From contig JAEOTA010000018.1 in NCBI GenBank assembly GCA_016840085.1, positions 140,888 to 204,887 of the forward strand: DNA of 64,000 bases, written 5' to 3'. This stretch comes from Promethearchaeota archaeon (GTDB lineage: Archaea; Asgardarchaeota; Lokiarchaeia; Sigyniarchaeales; SOKP01). Positions 19,349 through 28,263 of this stretch are shown here, in pieces. The position numbers and the translations under genes were made by a program. The notes below the pieces were generated by a model. It made no database searches. It saw nothing but the letters and a program-made list of their open reading frames with translations, and was not told the origin of the DNA. The number at the start of each line of letters is the position of its first letter. The stretch's first letter is position 1.

Positions 19349-20224
19349 TTACTGAAGCAGATTGAAGAGCTTACGGGCTTCTTCTGGAGTTGCTACTTCC
19401 CTTCCAGCTAGTGCTGCAACTTTTGCAGCCCATTCTACCTGTTCCCATGATCCTTTAGCTAGACAACCATCAGGAACGCGAATATTATCTTCCAAACCAA
19501 CTCGAATGTGTCCTTCCATTGCTGCTGCGCATAATCCAGCTCTAAATTGATCTTTAGCTACTCCACATACACTCCATGAGGATTCAGGAGGGCTCAGATT
19601 GAGTAAACCTGCTAAATTTTGGTAAGAAAAAGGAATACCACCCAACACACCGAAAACAAATTGAAAATGAAGAGGTCGGTCAAATAAGTCTTGTTTTTTA
19701 TTAAGAAATAATATGTTATACAATCCTCCAAAATCATATACCTCAATCTCAGGTTTGGTTTTAGCTTTTTTCATTTCTTTTAAAAGAACTTGAATTGTTT
19801 GAAAAGTATTTCTAAAAATTCCATCAGGGTTTGCCATTATTTCCCCTGTTTTAAAATTACCTATACTATAATTCATTGAATTAGTATTTAATGAGGAAAT
19901 CAATGGTTTAAAAGTCTTGGTAGGAGCAACTCTTTGCTCAAGTGTGATTCCTGTCGAGCTGGTAATATTTATTATAATCTCAGGAGCTTTTTCATGAATG
20001 TTGTCTATCACTGCTTTTATTTTATCCAAATCAGCAGTAGGGAATCCTGTTTCAGGATCTCTTGCATGGATATGTACAACTGCAGCTCCAGCATCATAAC
20101 ATTTTTTTGCCTCATCTCCAAACTCTTCAGGAGTATAAGGAACAGCAGGATTTTGTTCTTTCCTAGTGAAAGCTCCCGCAAGAGCAGCACTTATTACTAA
20201 TTTATTTGATAAATCTTCTGACAT
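19349..20224 (-). CDS. Beta-keto acid cleavage enzyme (BKACE, DUF849 family)
   Basis: A 291-residue TIM-barrel enzyme of the family typified by 3-keto-5-aminohexanoate cleavage enzyme, which condenses a beta-keto acid with acetyl-CoA to give acetoacetate and a new CoA ester. The Zn-binding HxH pair is H51/H53 (VVHIHARD), E23 sits in the N-terminal RKEQNP segment, and a conserved Glu is in RVGLEDNI near residue 240. Strand and loop patterns match the family throughout. A close paralogue lies at 20673-21587, and a broken DUF35 gene lies between them. The substrate is unknown; context points to CoA-ester catabolism rather than lysine fermentation, as no other lysine genes are seen. Confidence 0.92.
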   Translation of the reverse strand: MSEDLSNKLVISAALAGAFTRKEQNPAVPYTPEEFGDEAKKCYDAGAAVVHIHARDPETGFPTADLDKIKAVIDNIHEKAPEIIINITSSTGITLEQRVAPTKTFKPLISSLNTNSMNYSIGNFKTGEIMANPDGIFRNTFQTIQVLLKEMKKAKTKPEIEVYDFGGLYNILFLNKKQDLFDRPLHFQFVFGVLGGIPFSYQNLAGLLNLSPPESSWSVCGVAKDQFRAGLCAAAMEGHIRVGLEDNIRVPDGCLAKGSWEQVEWAAKVAALAGREVATPEEARKLFNLLQ

Positions 20225-20315
20225 TATTCAATCACACTAACATTTGGTTTGTATTGCTAAATTTAATATTTAAAAATTAAAATACTATTTCTTACTAAAA
20301 TTTAACTATTAAAAA

Positions 20316-20563
20316 ATGGAGAGAGACGAGAAAATGATTGGAAACAAGTTGTAACATCGGAAATAATTAAGTTGTTTACTCTAGCCCCACTCATTGCGCA
20401 TAGTGAGAAATTAAGACTTCCCAAGGTTATAGCATTAATTGATATTGAAGAAACAACCAGCATAATGTTAGGAATAGTAAAAACTAAAGATTATAAAAAA
20501 GGTTTCACTTGTGTAAAAGTAAAAGTAGTTCTTAGATCTAAGGACAAAAGAGAAAGAATTTAA
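20316..20563 (+). pseudogene. Remnant of a DUF35 zinc-ribbon/OB-fold gene
   Basis: From TTG 20372 an open frame of 63 codons encodes an OB-fold end like that of the intact DUF35 proteins: LPKVIALIDIEETTSIML then VKVKVVLR, matching KPQIIGMVQIDGSNTAII and MKLKVQW of the protein at 21897. Upstream, the frame from ATG 20316 reads MERDEKMIGNK before a TAA, which resembles the helix before the zinc ribbon (LENKKIIGNE). The four zinc cysteines are missing. This suggests an internal deletion plus stop codons in a former DUF35 gene. It could still make a short peptide, but I consider it decayed. Confidence 0.45.
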
Positions 20564-20672
20564 AAATATATACTATTTTGAGAATAAATTAAATCATATT
20601 TTATTTTTATATTGAACTACTCTTTTAAAATTAAAAAATAAAAAAAAGTAAGTAATTTATACACATTTTCTA

Positions 20673-21587
20673 TTATTCTAATTCTATATCATCTTTTAAG
20701 CAATTAAAAATCTTTCGTGCTTCGGCACCTTGAGCTATTTCCCTACCAGAAATTTCAGTTACTCTTTTAGCCCACGCAACTTGTTCCCAGCTACCCTTAG
20801 CTAATTCTCCATTTGGCATTCTGATATTATCTTCTAAACCTACTCTAATATGCCCACTCCAAGCAGCAGCACACATCCCCGCTTGAAATTGTTGTTTAGC
20901 AACACCGCATACGCTCCATGTAGCTCTAGGTGGTTTTAGATTAAGTAAAGTCTCAAGATTTCCTGGAGAAAATGGAATCCCCCCAAGGACTCCAAAAACA
21001 AATTGAAAGTGTAAGGGTTGTTCAAATATACCTTCTTGTTTATTAAGGAAAAGCATGTTATACATTCCACCAAAATCATATATTTCCATTTCTGGTTTAG
21101 TACGAGATTTTCTCATATACTTAGCAAAAGTTTGAATAGTTGAAAATGTATTTGAAAAGATATTGCCTGCTCCCATAGTTACTTTTCCCGTTTTAAAATC
21201 ACCAATCGAAAAATTCATTGAGTTAGTATTTAAAGAGGCGAGTGGGGGTTTATACTTTCTAACAGGCATTATCCTTTCTCTATCACTTGCTACTGCACTG
21301 ATAGCGGTACTTAAGTTTATAATAACATCTGGCGCTTTTTCTTTTATGTTTTCAACTGTAGCTTTAATAATATCCAAATTAGGAGTTGCAATACCTCCTT
21401 TAGAGGCATCTCTGGCATGAATATGAACTACAGCAGCTCCAGCATCATAACATTTTTTTGCTTCATCTCCAAACTCTTCTGGTGTATAAGGTACAGCGGG
21501 ATTTTGTTCTTTTCTCGTAGCTGCCCCTGCTAACGCGGCTGAAATTACTAATTTATTTTCTGGATTATTTTCATATATTTCTGCCAT
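20673..21587 (-). CDS. Beta-keto acid cleavage enzyme (BKACE, DUF849 family), paralogue
   Basis: A 304-residue paralogue of the protein at 19349, with long shared blocks (for example RKEQNPAVPYTPEEFGDEA). The Zn-binding HxH is H55/H57, and the RVGLEDNI segment is present. The pair differs most at residues 60-110 and in a longer C-terminal tail here, so the two probably take different substrates. ATG 21587 is chosen over the in-frame GTG 21596. It is divergent from the DUF35-thiolase-thiolase-DUF35 operon, with 309 bases between the starts. Confidence 0.92.
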   Translation of the reverse strand: MAEIYENNPENKLVISAALAGAATRKEQNPAVPYTPEEFGDEAKKCYDAGAAVVHIHARDASKGGIATPNLDIIKATVENIKEKAPDVIINLSTAISAVASDRERIMPVRKYKPPLASLNTNSMNFSIGDFKTGKVTMGAGNIFSNTFSTIQTFAKYMRKSRTKPEMEIYDFGGMYNMLFLNKQEGIFEQPLHFQFVFGVLGGIPFSPGNLETLLNLKPPRATWSVCGVAKQQFQAGMCAAAWSGHIRVGLEDNIRMPNGELAKGSWEQVAWAKRVTEISGREIAQGAEARKIFNCLKDDIELE

Positions 21588-21675
21588 TTTTAACACTTTT
21601 TGTTTACTTTTTTTGGATTTAAATAAATTATTAATTATTAATTCTTGAATAAAATATTAATTTCCTAAATATTTA

Positions 21676-21688
21676 AAGTTTAAAACTT
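21676..21688. promoter_or_regulatory. Short palindrome in the divergent BKACE/thiolase spacer
   Basis: The 309-base spacer 21588-21896 is extremely AT-rich and holds no open frame. It contains AAGTTT-A-AAACTT, a perfect six-base inverted repeat with one central base. Similar AAGTTTAAAAAC sequences occur near 33706 and 34371, in front of other leftward genes. They could be TATA-type promoter elements or a regulator site; the AT content means chance cannot be excluded. Confidence 0.25.
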
Positions 21689-21896
21689 AAATAATTAATG
21701 ATTAAAACTTTTAAAATTAAGTAGAAGATTCTTAATCAACTATTTTCTTATACGAGTTATTCTTTTTCACAATATCGCAAAAATATTTTAATTTTCTTTA
21801 AATTCCTTAAAAATTCTCTTTAAAAAGTTTTTTTTAATACAAATCATAAGATTAATCATAATAAAATTATAAATAAAAAATATAGAATGAAAAATT

Positions 21897-22358
21897 ATGA
21901 CCAATAAAGTGATTGTGGCTAATAAGGGTTTAATTCGGGCGGAATTTAATTTCTGGGTTGGTCAATATATGGATAAATTCTATGATGGTCTTGAAAATAA
22001 AAAAATAATTGGAAATGAATGCCCCGAATGTGGAGACATTTTCGTTCCGCCAAGGAAAATATGTGGAAAATGTAATTTTTTAATTCCTTTGGATCAGAAC
22101 TGGGTAGATTTGCCAGATACAGGAACTCTAAAAAATTATACAATAACACATTATAAAGTTAATGATAGATCGAGTCGTAAAGTAAAGAAACCTCAAATTA
22201 TAGGAATGGTGCAGATTGATGGGAGTAATACAGCAATAATTTATAGACTTTTAGGTCTAGAGTCAGAGGAAGTCAAGATAGGAATGAAATTAAAAGTTCA
22301 ATGGGAGGAAAAAACAAAGGGAGACCCTTCAGATATTAAGGGTTTCATGAAAGCATGA
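21897..22358 (+). CDS. DUF35 zinc-ribbon/OB-fold protein (cassette 1, first)
   Basis: A 153-residue DUF35 protein. Zinc ligands are C42, C45, C56 and C59, with the family hallmark FVPPRKICGKC. The OB-fold covers about 65-150 and ends KVQWEEKTKGD. Residues 1-35 form the helical N-terminus that docks on thiolase-type partners in characterised complexes. It is the first gene of a four-gene operon (DUF35, thiolase, thiolase, DUF35) with gaps of 15, 2 and 19 bases. The matching gene of the second cassette is at 43247-43726, and both share the segment RAEFNFWVG. Confidence 0.88.
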   Translation: MTNKVIVANKGLIRAEFNFWVGQYMDKFYDGLENKKIIGNECPECGDIFVPPRKICGKCNFLIPLDQNWVDLPDTGTLKNYTITHYKVNDRSSRKVKKPQIIGMVQIDGSNTAIIYRLLGLESEEVKIGMKLKVQWEEKTKGDPSDIKGFMKA

Positions 22359-22373
22359 GGGGTGATAACATAA

Positions 22374-23516
22374 ATGCAAAGAGTTGGAATTGTAGGATTT
22401 AATCAAGTAAAATTATATTCAGATGCTAATTATGGTAGGTATGAGATGATCTTTGAGGCTGTGCGAGGAGTTTTAGACAGCGCAGGTCTGAAAAAGAAAG
22501 ATATATCAACTGTGGTCTCGGCTACTAATGACTATTATGATGGTCGAACAATTTCAAATGCGCTAACTGTAGAGCCTGGAGGGGGATACTTAACAGATGA
22601 GTCTAAGGTTGAAATGGATGGTGCTCATGCTGTATTATACGGATTAATGCGGATTTTATCTGGTAATCATAAATTAGCAGTTGTGTGGGGTGGGAGTATG
22701 GCATCATGTTTTCCATACCATTCTGCTCGATTATATGAGACAGATCCCACATGGGAGCGTCCACTTGCATATGTAAATGATATAACCTCTGCTGGATTTC
22801 AGATGAGAGCTTATATGGAAAAGTTTGGAGTAAGTGCTGAAGATATTGCTAAAATCGCTGTTAAAAATAGAAAAAACGCTGAAAAAAACCCTTTAGCTTT
22901 AGCAGAAGCTCAAAATCCAAACTTAACAGTTAAAGACGTTTTAGATTCTGAGATTTATGCAAATCCAGTAACAGAATTAATGGTAGCTCAACCCTGTGAT
23001 GGTATAGCTGCTTTATTATTAGCACCAGAAAAGCAAGCACTAAAGATCACAGATAATCCAGTCTGGATTACAGGTGTGGGTTATAGTCAAGAAACATATT
23101 ATCTTGGAGATAGAGACTTATCCATTAGTAAATCCATGGAATTGGCAAGTAACATGGCATTTAATACTGCTGGAGTTAAAGATCCTATAAATGAAATTGA
23201 TGTAGCTGAATTATTTGAAGCTTATGCTCATGAAGAATTAATTTTTAGCGAAGCTTTAGGATTTGCTGAAAGAGGTAAAGGAACAAGTCTAAACTCTGAA
23301 ATTGGTGGTGATCTACCGATCAATCCTTCTGGAGGTGCTCTTGGGGGGAATCCCCCTTGTGCAACGGGTTTGATAAGAATTATTGAAGCTGTTAAACAAC
23401 TAAGAGGAGAGGCAAATGGTTATCAAGTTAAGAGTGCTAAAAAAGCCATTGCTTCGGGCCAGATAGGAATGTGTGCCCAAAATAACATATTATATGTATT
23501 AGAAGGAGGTAATTAA
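22374..23516 (+). CDS. Thiolase-fold protein, type A (cassette 1), no catalytic Cys
   Basis: A 380-residue thiolase-like protein. The region that should hold the nucleophilic Cys reads SKVEMDGAHAVLYG, with G83 at the cysteine position. The GHP-type His is also lost (ALGGNPPCATG), and the C-terminal region reads ASGQIGMCAQN. With most catalytic residues gone, it may be a structural or substrate-binding partner of the second thiolase-like protein, or a lyase with other residues. The ATG has GAGG 13 to 10 bases upstream. It ends two bases before the next gene and is very similar to the protein at 42108-43244. Confidence 0.84.
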   Translation: MQRVGIVGFNQVKLYSDANYGRYEMIFEAVRGVLDSAGLKKKDISTVVSATNDYYDGRTISNALTVEPGGGYLTDESKVEMDGAHAVLYGLMRILSGNHKLAVVWGGSMASCFPYHSARLYETDPTWERPLAYVNDITSAGFQMRAYMEKFGVSAEDIAKIAVKNRKNAEKNPLALAEAQNPNLTVKDVLDSEIYANPVTELMVAQPCDGIAALLLAPEKQALKITDNPVWITGVGYSQETYYLGDRDLSISKSMELASNMAFNTAGVKDPINEIDVAELFEAYAHEELIFSEALGFAERGKGTSLNSEIGGDLPINPSGGALGGNPPCATGLIRIIEAVKQLRGEANGYQVKSAKKAIASGQIGMCAQNNILYVLEGGN

Positions 23517-23518
23517 AA

Positions 23519-24766
23519 ATGGGAAGACAAGTATGTGTTGCAAGTGCAGGTTTTAGTGAGCATGCTTCGAAGCGTTCAGATGTAAGCATGCCGGAATTAG
23601 TAAATGAGGCAATAGAAGATTGCTTAAAAAAAATTCCAAGTATTGATCTTAAAGATATTGATGCTTTTGTAAATGGAAATATGCCTGCGTTTGAAGGTTC
23701 AAATATTCCTGAACTATGGATGACAGATTGGATGGGTGCCAGAAATAAACCTTTATTGAGAGTCACTACAGGAGGTACTACAGGTGGTTCAGTAGCTATT
23801 GCAGGATATTATTCTGTCGCTGCTGGATTACCGGGTGTAGATACTGTATTAGCTATCGCTTTTGAGCAACAATCTCAAGGTGATACAAGTGTTGGACTTG
23901 CTAGCGTAGCTTATGGAGAAATATCTGTTATGAACTCATTAGGTATTCCTTATGATCAATTAACACTTCTTTTATCTGGTGGTGCTGCTATAGGAATTGC
24001 TTCGTATCAAGCTACTAATTATATGCGTAAAAGTAAAATTACAGAAGAAGATTTAGCTAGAGTTGTTGTTCAGAATAGACATAATGCAGCAAAAACATGG
24101 TGGGCTCATCTTAAAATGCCTGATCTTACAATTGAGGAAGTTTTAGATACACCCTACATTTCATATCCTTTAAGGTATGGAATGGTCTGCCCAGCATCTG
24201 ATGGAGCATGCGCAATGCTATTTACAACCGAGGAAAAAGCAAAAAATATGTGTGATATTCCCGTATATGTAAATGGGGTAGGTAGTATAGCAACTGAAAC
24301 TGCTCTTATTGGATTTGATGGGAGTGGATCAGGACAACTAGATCTTTCTGAACAATTAGGTGCCCAAAAAACTTCTGAATTAGCCTTTAAACAAGCAGGC
24401 ATTTCATTTCCAAGGAAAGAAGTTGACTATGCAGAAGTTTATTCTCCTTTTCCTAATCAAGAACTTATGTGGGTTGAGAAATTGGGTCTATTTGAAGAAA
24501 ATACTGCTCCAAAAATGTATGAAACAGGAGTAACTGCTTTAAATGGTGAATTACCTATAAATTGTTCAGGAGGGGTTAATTCTACGAATGCAATTGGAGC
24601 ATCAGCATTGGAAAGACCTGCTGTAGCAGCTTTACAAATCATGGGAAAAGCTAGTAATCAAGTTCCAAAAACAGTACACACGTCATTGGGGCATGGATGG
24701 GGGGGATATGTTAATTTAGTTACAATGATGGCTATGGCTGATGAACCAGCTAGAAAATTTAAATAA
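23519..24766 (+). CDS. Thiolase-fold protein, type B (cassette 1), no catalytic Cys
   Basis: A 415-residue thiolase-like protein. The cysteine position is G86 in RVTTGGTTGGSVA. The His motif reads VNSTNAIGAS, with Asn for His, and the C-terminal region is HTSLGHGWGG. A conserved YAEVYSPFPNQE block replaces the usual EAFA region. A strong GGAGG ribbon site lies upstream of ATG 23519, inside the end of the preceding gene. It is co-transcribed with type A and two DUF35 genes, suggesting a four-component complex. It is highly similar to 40866-42107. A retro-aldol or decarboxylative CoA-ester lyase role is inferred. Confidence 0.84.
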   Translation: MGRQVCVASAGFSEHASKRSDVSMPELVNEAIEDCLKKIPSIDLKDIDAFVNGNMPAFEGSNIPELWMTDWMGARNKPLLRVTTGGTTGGSVAIAGYYSVAAGLPGVDTVLAIAFEQQSQGDTSVGLASVAYGEISVMNSLGIPYDQLTLLLSGGAAIGIASYQATNYMRKSKITEEDLARVVVQNRHNAAKTWWAHLKMPDLTIEEVLDTPYISYPLRYGMVCPASDGACAMLFTTEEKAKNMCDIPVYVNGVGSIATETALIGFDGSGSGQLDLSEQLGAQKTSELAFKQAGISFPRKEVDYAEVYSPFPNQELMWVEKLGLFEENTAPKMYETGVTALNGELPINCSGGVNSTNAIGASALERPAVAALQIMGKASNQVPKTVHTSLGHGWGGYVNLVTMMAMADEPARKFK

Positions 24767-24785
24767 AAAATTGAGGTAATATAAA

Positions 24786-25316
24786 TTGTCTAAAAGAACG
24801 TTAAGAAAATCAATGGATTATATTAAAGAAGAATATGTAAGAACAAGGACTATGCCAGCAAGTTGGTATTTATCCAGTTATCAATTTAAATTTAATATTA
24901 CTCATATGAAACCATTTCTTGATAAATTAAAGCAGAAAAAGCTAATTGGTTTACAATGTTCAAGTTGTAATAGAATTTATTTCCCTCCACGCCAAATTTG
25001 CGGTAAATGCCTCGTTAAACCTGATAGGTGGGTTGATTTGCGTGAAACTGGGAGGGTAGCCTCGTACACCGTAACTTATTTAAAAGATCCCGAAACTGAT
25101 GAAGTTTTAGAACGACCTATTGTTTGTGCGCAATTAGATGGGGCAGATACTTCATACCCAGCACAGTTAGATCCTGATGTTGAATTTAAGGATACTTATA
25201 TAGGAATGCCAATAAAAGTTCACTGGGCTGAAAATATTAAGGGTGGAATGATGGATATTGAATATTACGATCCAATTGAAGATGATGCTAAAGATTTAGG
25301 TTTACGTAAAGAGTAA
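24786..25316 (+). CDS. DUF35 zinc-ribbon/OB-fold protein (cassette 1, second)
   Basis: A 176-residue DUF35 protein starting at TTG 24786, with GAGGT nine bases upstream. Zinc ligands are C58, C61, C72 and C75 in CSSC and ICGKC, with YFPPRQ between. Residues 1-45 form an extended N-terminus (EEYVRTRTMPASWYL) that is shared with the counterpart at 40342-40851 but absent from the first DUF35 of each cassette. The OB-fold covers about 85-155. It ends the operon; a T-run follows at 25336. It is inferred to pair with the type B thiolase-like protein, its immediate neighbour in both cassettes. Confidence 0.88.
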   Translation: MSKRTLRKSMDYIKEEYVRTRTMPASWYLSSYQFKFNITHMKPFLDKLKQKKLIGLQCSSCNRIYFPPRQICGKCLVKPDRWVDLRETGRVASYTVTYLKDPETDEVLERPIVCAQLDGADTSYPAQLDPDVEFKDTYIGMPIKVHWAENIKGGMMDIEYYDPIEDDAKDLGLRKE

Positions 25317-25335
25317 AAATTAATTTTCTACAAAC

Positions 25336-25347
25336 TTTTTTTTTTTA
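25336..25347 (+). terminator. Oligo-T terminator candidate after cassette 1
   Basis: Twelve consecutive T residues begin 20 bases after the last DUF35 stop, in a 57-base spacer between convergent genes. The position fits an archaeal T-run terminator for the rightward operon. Confidence 0.45.
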
Positions 25348-25373
25348 ATAAATAGCACTTCAATTTAAAATTA

Positions 25374-26432
25374 TTATATAAATTTAGTCAAAACTTTTCC
25401 TATTTTCTCACTAGCAAATTCGATATCGTTCTCATTTAGTCCGTAATGAGTCACAAATCTGATTTTATCTTTACTTATACTAAAAGCTAAAACTCCTTCT
25501 TTTCCAAATTCAGTTATTATTTTTGATATTTCTATTTTTTTCATAAGTTCAACAATAACAATATTGGTATCAGGTGTATGAATTTTAACCGGTAAATTAT
25601 AAGTCTTAATACATTCAGCAAGTAATTTAGCATTTTTATGATCTTCTTCAAGCCGTTGTATCCACTTCGGTTCAAGTGCGATTAATCCAAAAACGGCTAT
25701 TATTCCTGCTTGTCGCATACCACCTCCTAACATTTTTCGATATCTTCTAGCTTTTGAAATAAAATCTTTTGAACCTGCTACAATTGACCCTACAGGGCAT
25801 GATAATCCTTTAGATAAACAAAACATAACACTATCCACATGTTTAGTAAATTCTGTGACTGGAACATTTAAACCTATTGCAGCGTTGAATATTCTTGCTC
25901 CATCCATATGAAATTTCAATTTATTTATATCAGCAAAATTTTTCATTTTTTGTAAATCTTCGGGGTTTATTATAACTCCACCATGATAATTATGCGTATT
26001 TTCTTGACTTATCAGAGTTGTGGGTGGTTGATGAATATCTTCTCGATTACGAATCATATCCTGAAGATTATCTAAATTGGGAACACCTTTATCAGAAGAG
26101 AACGTACATATCATTAATCCGCCTAATCTAGCAGTACTCCCAACTTCATGTCCATAAATATGACTTCGTTTCTCAATCATTATTTCATCTCCAGGATTAG
26201 TTTGAGACAGCAAGGAAATAAGGTTGCCTTGTGTTCCTGAAGTAACTAATAATGCTGCTTCTTTACCAACAACTTTAGCTGCTTTTTCTTCCAAGTCATT
26301 AACAGTTGGATCTTCTCCTTCAACATCATCGCCCAATTTGGAATTACCTAATGATCTTAATGCTTCCCACATTTCTGGTGATGGTTTTGTTACAGTATCA
26401 GAACGTAAATCAACAATCCTCAATTTAATCAA
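25374..26432 (-). CDS. ltaE: Threonine aldolase (PLP-dependent)
   Basis: Cleaves L-threonine or L-allo-threonine to glycine and acetaldehyde. The N-terminal DLRSDTVTKPSPEM is a family signature. PLP residues include H91, D177 in HMDGARIFNAA, and the Schiff-base lysine K208 in CLSKGLSCPVGS. The length of 352 residues is normal. The start is uncertain between TTG 26432 and TTG 26423; no ATG lies nearby. It is convergent with cassette 1. It could supply glycine and an aldehyde, but nothing in the context links it to the CoA-ester genes. Confidence 0.93.
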   Translation of the reverse strand: MIKLRIVDLRSDTVTKPSPEMWEALRSLGNSKLGDDVEGEDPTVNDLEEKAAKVVGKEAALLVTSGTQGNLISLLSQTNPGDEIMIEKRSHIYGHEVGSTARLGGLMICTFSSDKGVPNLDNLQDMIRNREDIHQPPTTLISQENTHNYHGGVIINPEDLQKMKNFADINKLKFHMDGARIFNAAIGLNVPVTEFTKHVDSVMFCLSKGLSCPVGSIVAGSKDFISKARRYRKMLGGGMRQAGIIAVFGLIALEPKWIQRLEEDHKNAKLLAECIKTYNLPVKIHTPDTNIVIVELMKKIEISKIITEFGKEGVLAFSISKDKIRFVTHYGLNENDIEFASEKIGKVLTKFI

Positions 26433-26526
26433 GATTTATTCAATAATTTATTAAATCTGTATAATGCTTCATAGCACTAAAATTGTATGATAAAAACAAA
26501 AAGCACTAGATGGTTATTTTCTAGAG

Positions 26527-27366
26527 TTAAAACTTATGATAAACTTCGCTTATCTGTTTTCCTATTATTTCAATATCATTTATATTTGCCGTACCAAGTT
26601 GTTTTTCTTCTCCATATTTTAAATATTTCACTTTATCCGGACCAAATCCCATAATTGCACTCCCAACTCTATCAACAGCTACAGGATCTTCTCCAGCAAT
26701 GATCAGATCCATTTGAATAGGTTTTCCTCCTAGTTCCCAACCATTTGACCCAACAATCCCATCAATGATTTGGAATTTCATTTTAGATCGCAACACTGAA
26801 ACTAAATCAGCTATCTTTTTATGAAGGTTTGAATGCATTATACTTTTAGGTGAAATAGTTCCCATCATATTTTTCATGCTTAACGTAGTTCTGGCCATGT
26901 TATGTGTTTTTAAAGAAGGAACTGAAATAATAAAACTCGCGTCCATGGCTGTTTTTGCTATGTTAACAGTTTTCAGTGCTAAGGGATTAAGTATTTCAAT
27001 ATTATTTATAATCTCATCATTATTTAAATTCATAATCTTAATTCCATATTCCTCTAACCGAAAGATCTCATTTAACCTAAAAAATTTTTCTGATGTTCCA
27101 AAGGAACCACCATCAGCAACGATTATTTTTTTTGGATTGATTTTCGCCTCTTGAATGAGATACATAACGATTCCTTCCAAAGTATCTGTTGAGGTTACAT
27201 TTCCAGTACTAAAATGATCCGAGGTTACCCAATTAGGATTTACTAAGACTTTTTTTTCTACTCTTGTTATAAAGTTCTTTAAAGGAATCATTTTAAGAGT
27301 TCTTAAAACAACATCTTGAGTAGTTTCATGCGATTTTCTTTTGATTGTATAGACTTTTGTTTTCAT
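26527..27366 (-). CDS. DUF362 domain protein
   Basis: A 280-residue DUF362-family protein, starting at ATG 27366. The longer open frame to 27450 would add a Phe-rich segment with no family match. Family blocks seen are VLVNPNWVTSDHFSTGNVTS near the start, VADGGSFGTS, VPSLKTHNMARTTLSMKNMMG and the C-terminal GEDPVAVDRVGSAIMG. DUF362 proteins often occur with ferredoxin domains; here no 4Fe-4S motif is present, so it is the short form. The function of the family is unsettled. It lies downstream of threonine aldolase's start on the same strand, with 94 bases between them. Confidence 0.85.
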   Translation of the reverse strand: MKTKVYTIKRKSHETTQDVVLRTLKMIPLKNFITRVEKKVLVNPNWVTSDHFSTGNVTSTDTLEGIVMYLIQEAKINPKKIIVADGGSFGTSEKFFRLNEIFRLEEYGIKIMNLNNDEIINNIEILNPLALKTVNIAKTAMDASFIISVPSLKTHNMARTTLSMKNMMGTISPKSIMHSNLHKKIADLVSVLRSKMKFQIIDGIVGSNGWELGGKPIQMDLIIAGEDPVAVDRVGSAIMGFGPDKVKYLKYGEEKQLGTANINDIEIIGKQISEVYHKF

Positions 27367-27483
27367 CTTTACTATAATTCTCTCGAATAAAAGGAATAAG
27401 CTTTTAAACAATAAATAGTAAAAAAAAAAAAAAAATTTTTGTTTAAACATTCATTATTTCAATATTTCAAATTCTTGTTTTTA

Positions 27484-28263
27484 CTATAAACCTGGAATAG
27501 CGGTCCGTTTGTGGACAGAATCTAACAACTTGGAAATAATTGTGATTAGAACTAGAAATATGAGAGCAACAAGGCTGTACGTAGCAAGTGTGAGAAATAC
27601 CTCTGAAATAATATGATGTGCTTTAGCAAAAAGTTCCGTTACTCCAATATAAAAGACAACAACAGTGTATTTCGGAAGATAAGCAGCTTCATTAGACCAT
27701 GCAGGAATAACACGGCGTAGAGCCTGTGGTAAGATAACATGAAAAATACCCGCTCGACGAGACATACCAAGCGATTGGGCTGCTTCTAACTGTCCGGTGC
27801 CAACAGATGTAATGGCTCCACGAAAATATTCAGCTTGATAAGCTGCACTATTAAGACCTAACGTGAGAATACCAATTAGAGTTGGGTGATCTAGGAGGAC
27901 AATCGTTATATCCCTGTCAAAGATTTGAGTGCTGACGTAGAAACGCCACCTTACAATGGGGATATAGGGAAGTCCCTCCGCTTCTAGGATAGCAATTATA
28001 CTATAGGGGAGAAAGTAGAAGAGGAACAATTGTGCAAGCAAAGGTGTGCCACGCATAAGTTCGATATATCCTGTAGCAATCCGTGAAAAAATCTTTCCTC
28101 CGTATTGGCGGAGACCAGCGAGCAAGAGGCCAAGGAAAAAACCTATTATAAGAGCCCACATATATAACCACATAGTCTTTGTTAAGCCTTCGAGGATGTG
28201 ATCCCAGAACTCTAATACGCGAAGAAATTCCTCTATCTGTTCAGGAAGAGCTTGAAATATCAT
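27484..28263 (-). CDS. Amino acid ABC transporter permease (distal)
   Basis: Inner-membrane permease of a polar amino acid uptake system, 259 residues with about five helices. The HisM/GlnP family signature is clear: YIELMRGTPLLAQLFLFYF, then GAITSVGTGQLEAAQSLGMS, which is the EAA loop that contacts the ATPase. It is the last gene of a four-gene operon (binding protein, permease, ATPase, permease) and overlaps the ATPase stop by four bases (ATGA). An extra loop at about 100-130 (RWRFYVSTQIFDRDI) lies between helices. Base composition of the operon is visibly GC-richer than its surroundings. Confidence 0.93.
   Translation of the reverse strand: MIFQALPEQIEEFLRVLEFWDHILEGLTKTMWLYMWALIIGFFLGLLLAGLRQYGGKIFSRIATGYIELMRGTPLLAQLFLFYFLPYSIIAILEAEGLPYIPIVRWRFYVSTQIFDRDITIVLLDHPTLIGILTLGLNSAAYQAEYFRGAITSVGTGQLEAAQSLGMSRRAGIFHVILPQALRRVIPAWSNEAAYLPKYTVVVFYIGVTELFAKAHHIISEVFLTLATYSLVALIFLVLITIISKLLDSVHKRTAIPGL

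Noticed and set aside
27367..27450. N-terminal extension of the DUF362 protein as a membrane anchor
   Set aside because: The extra 28 residues are encoded by T/A-rich promoter sequence and include a run of A bases; ATG 27366 matches the family start.
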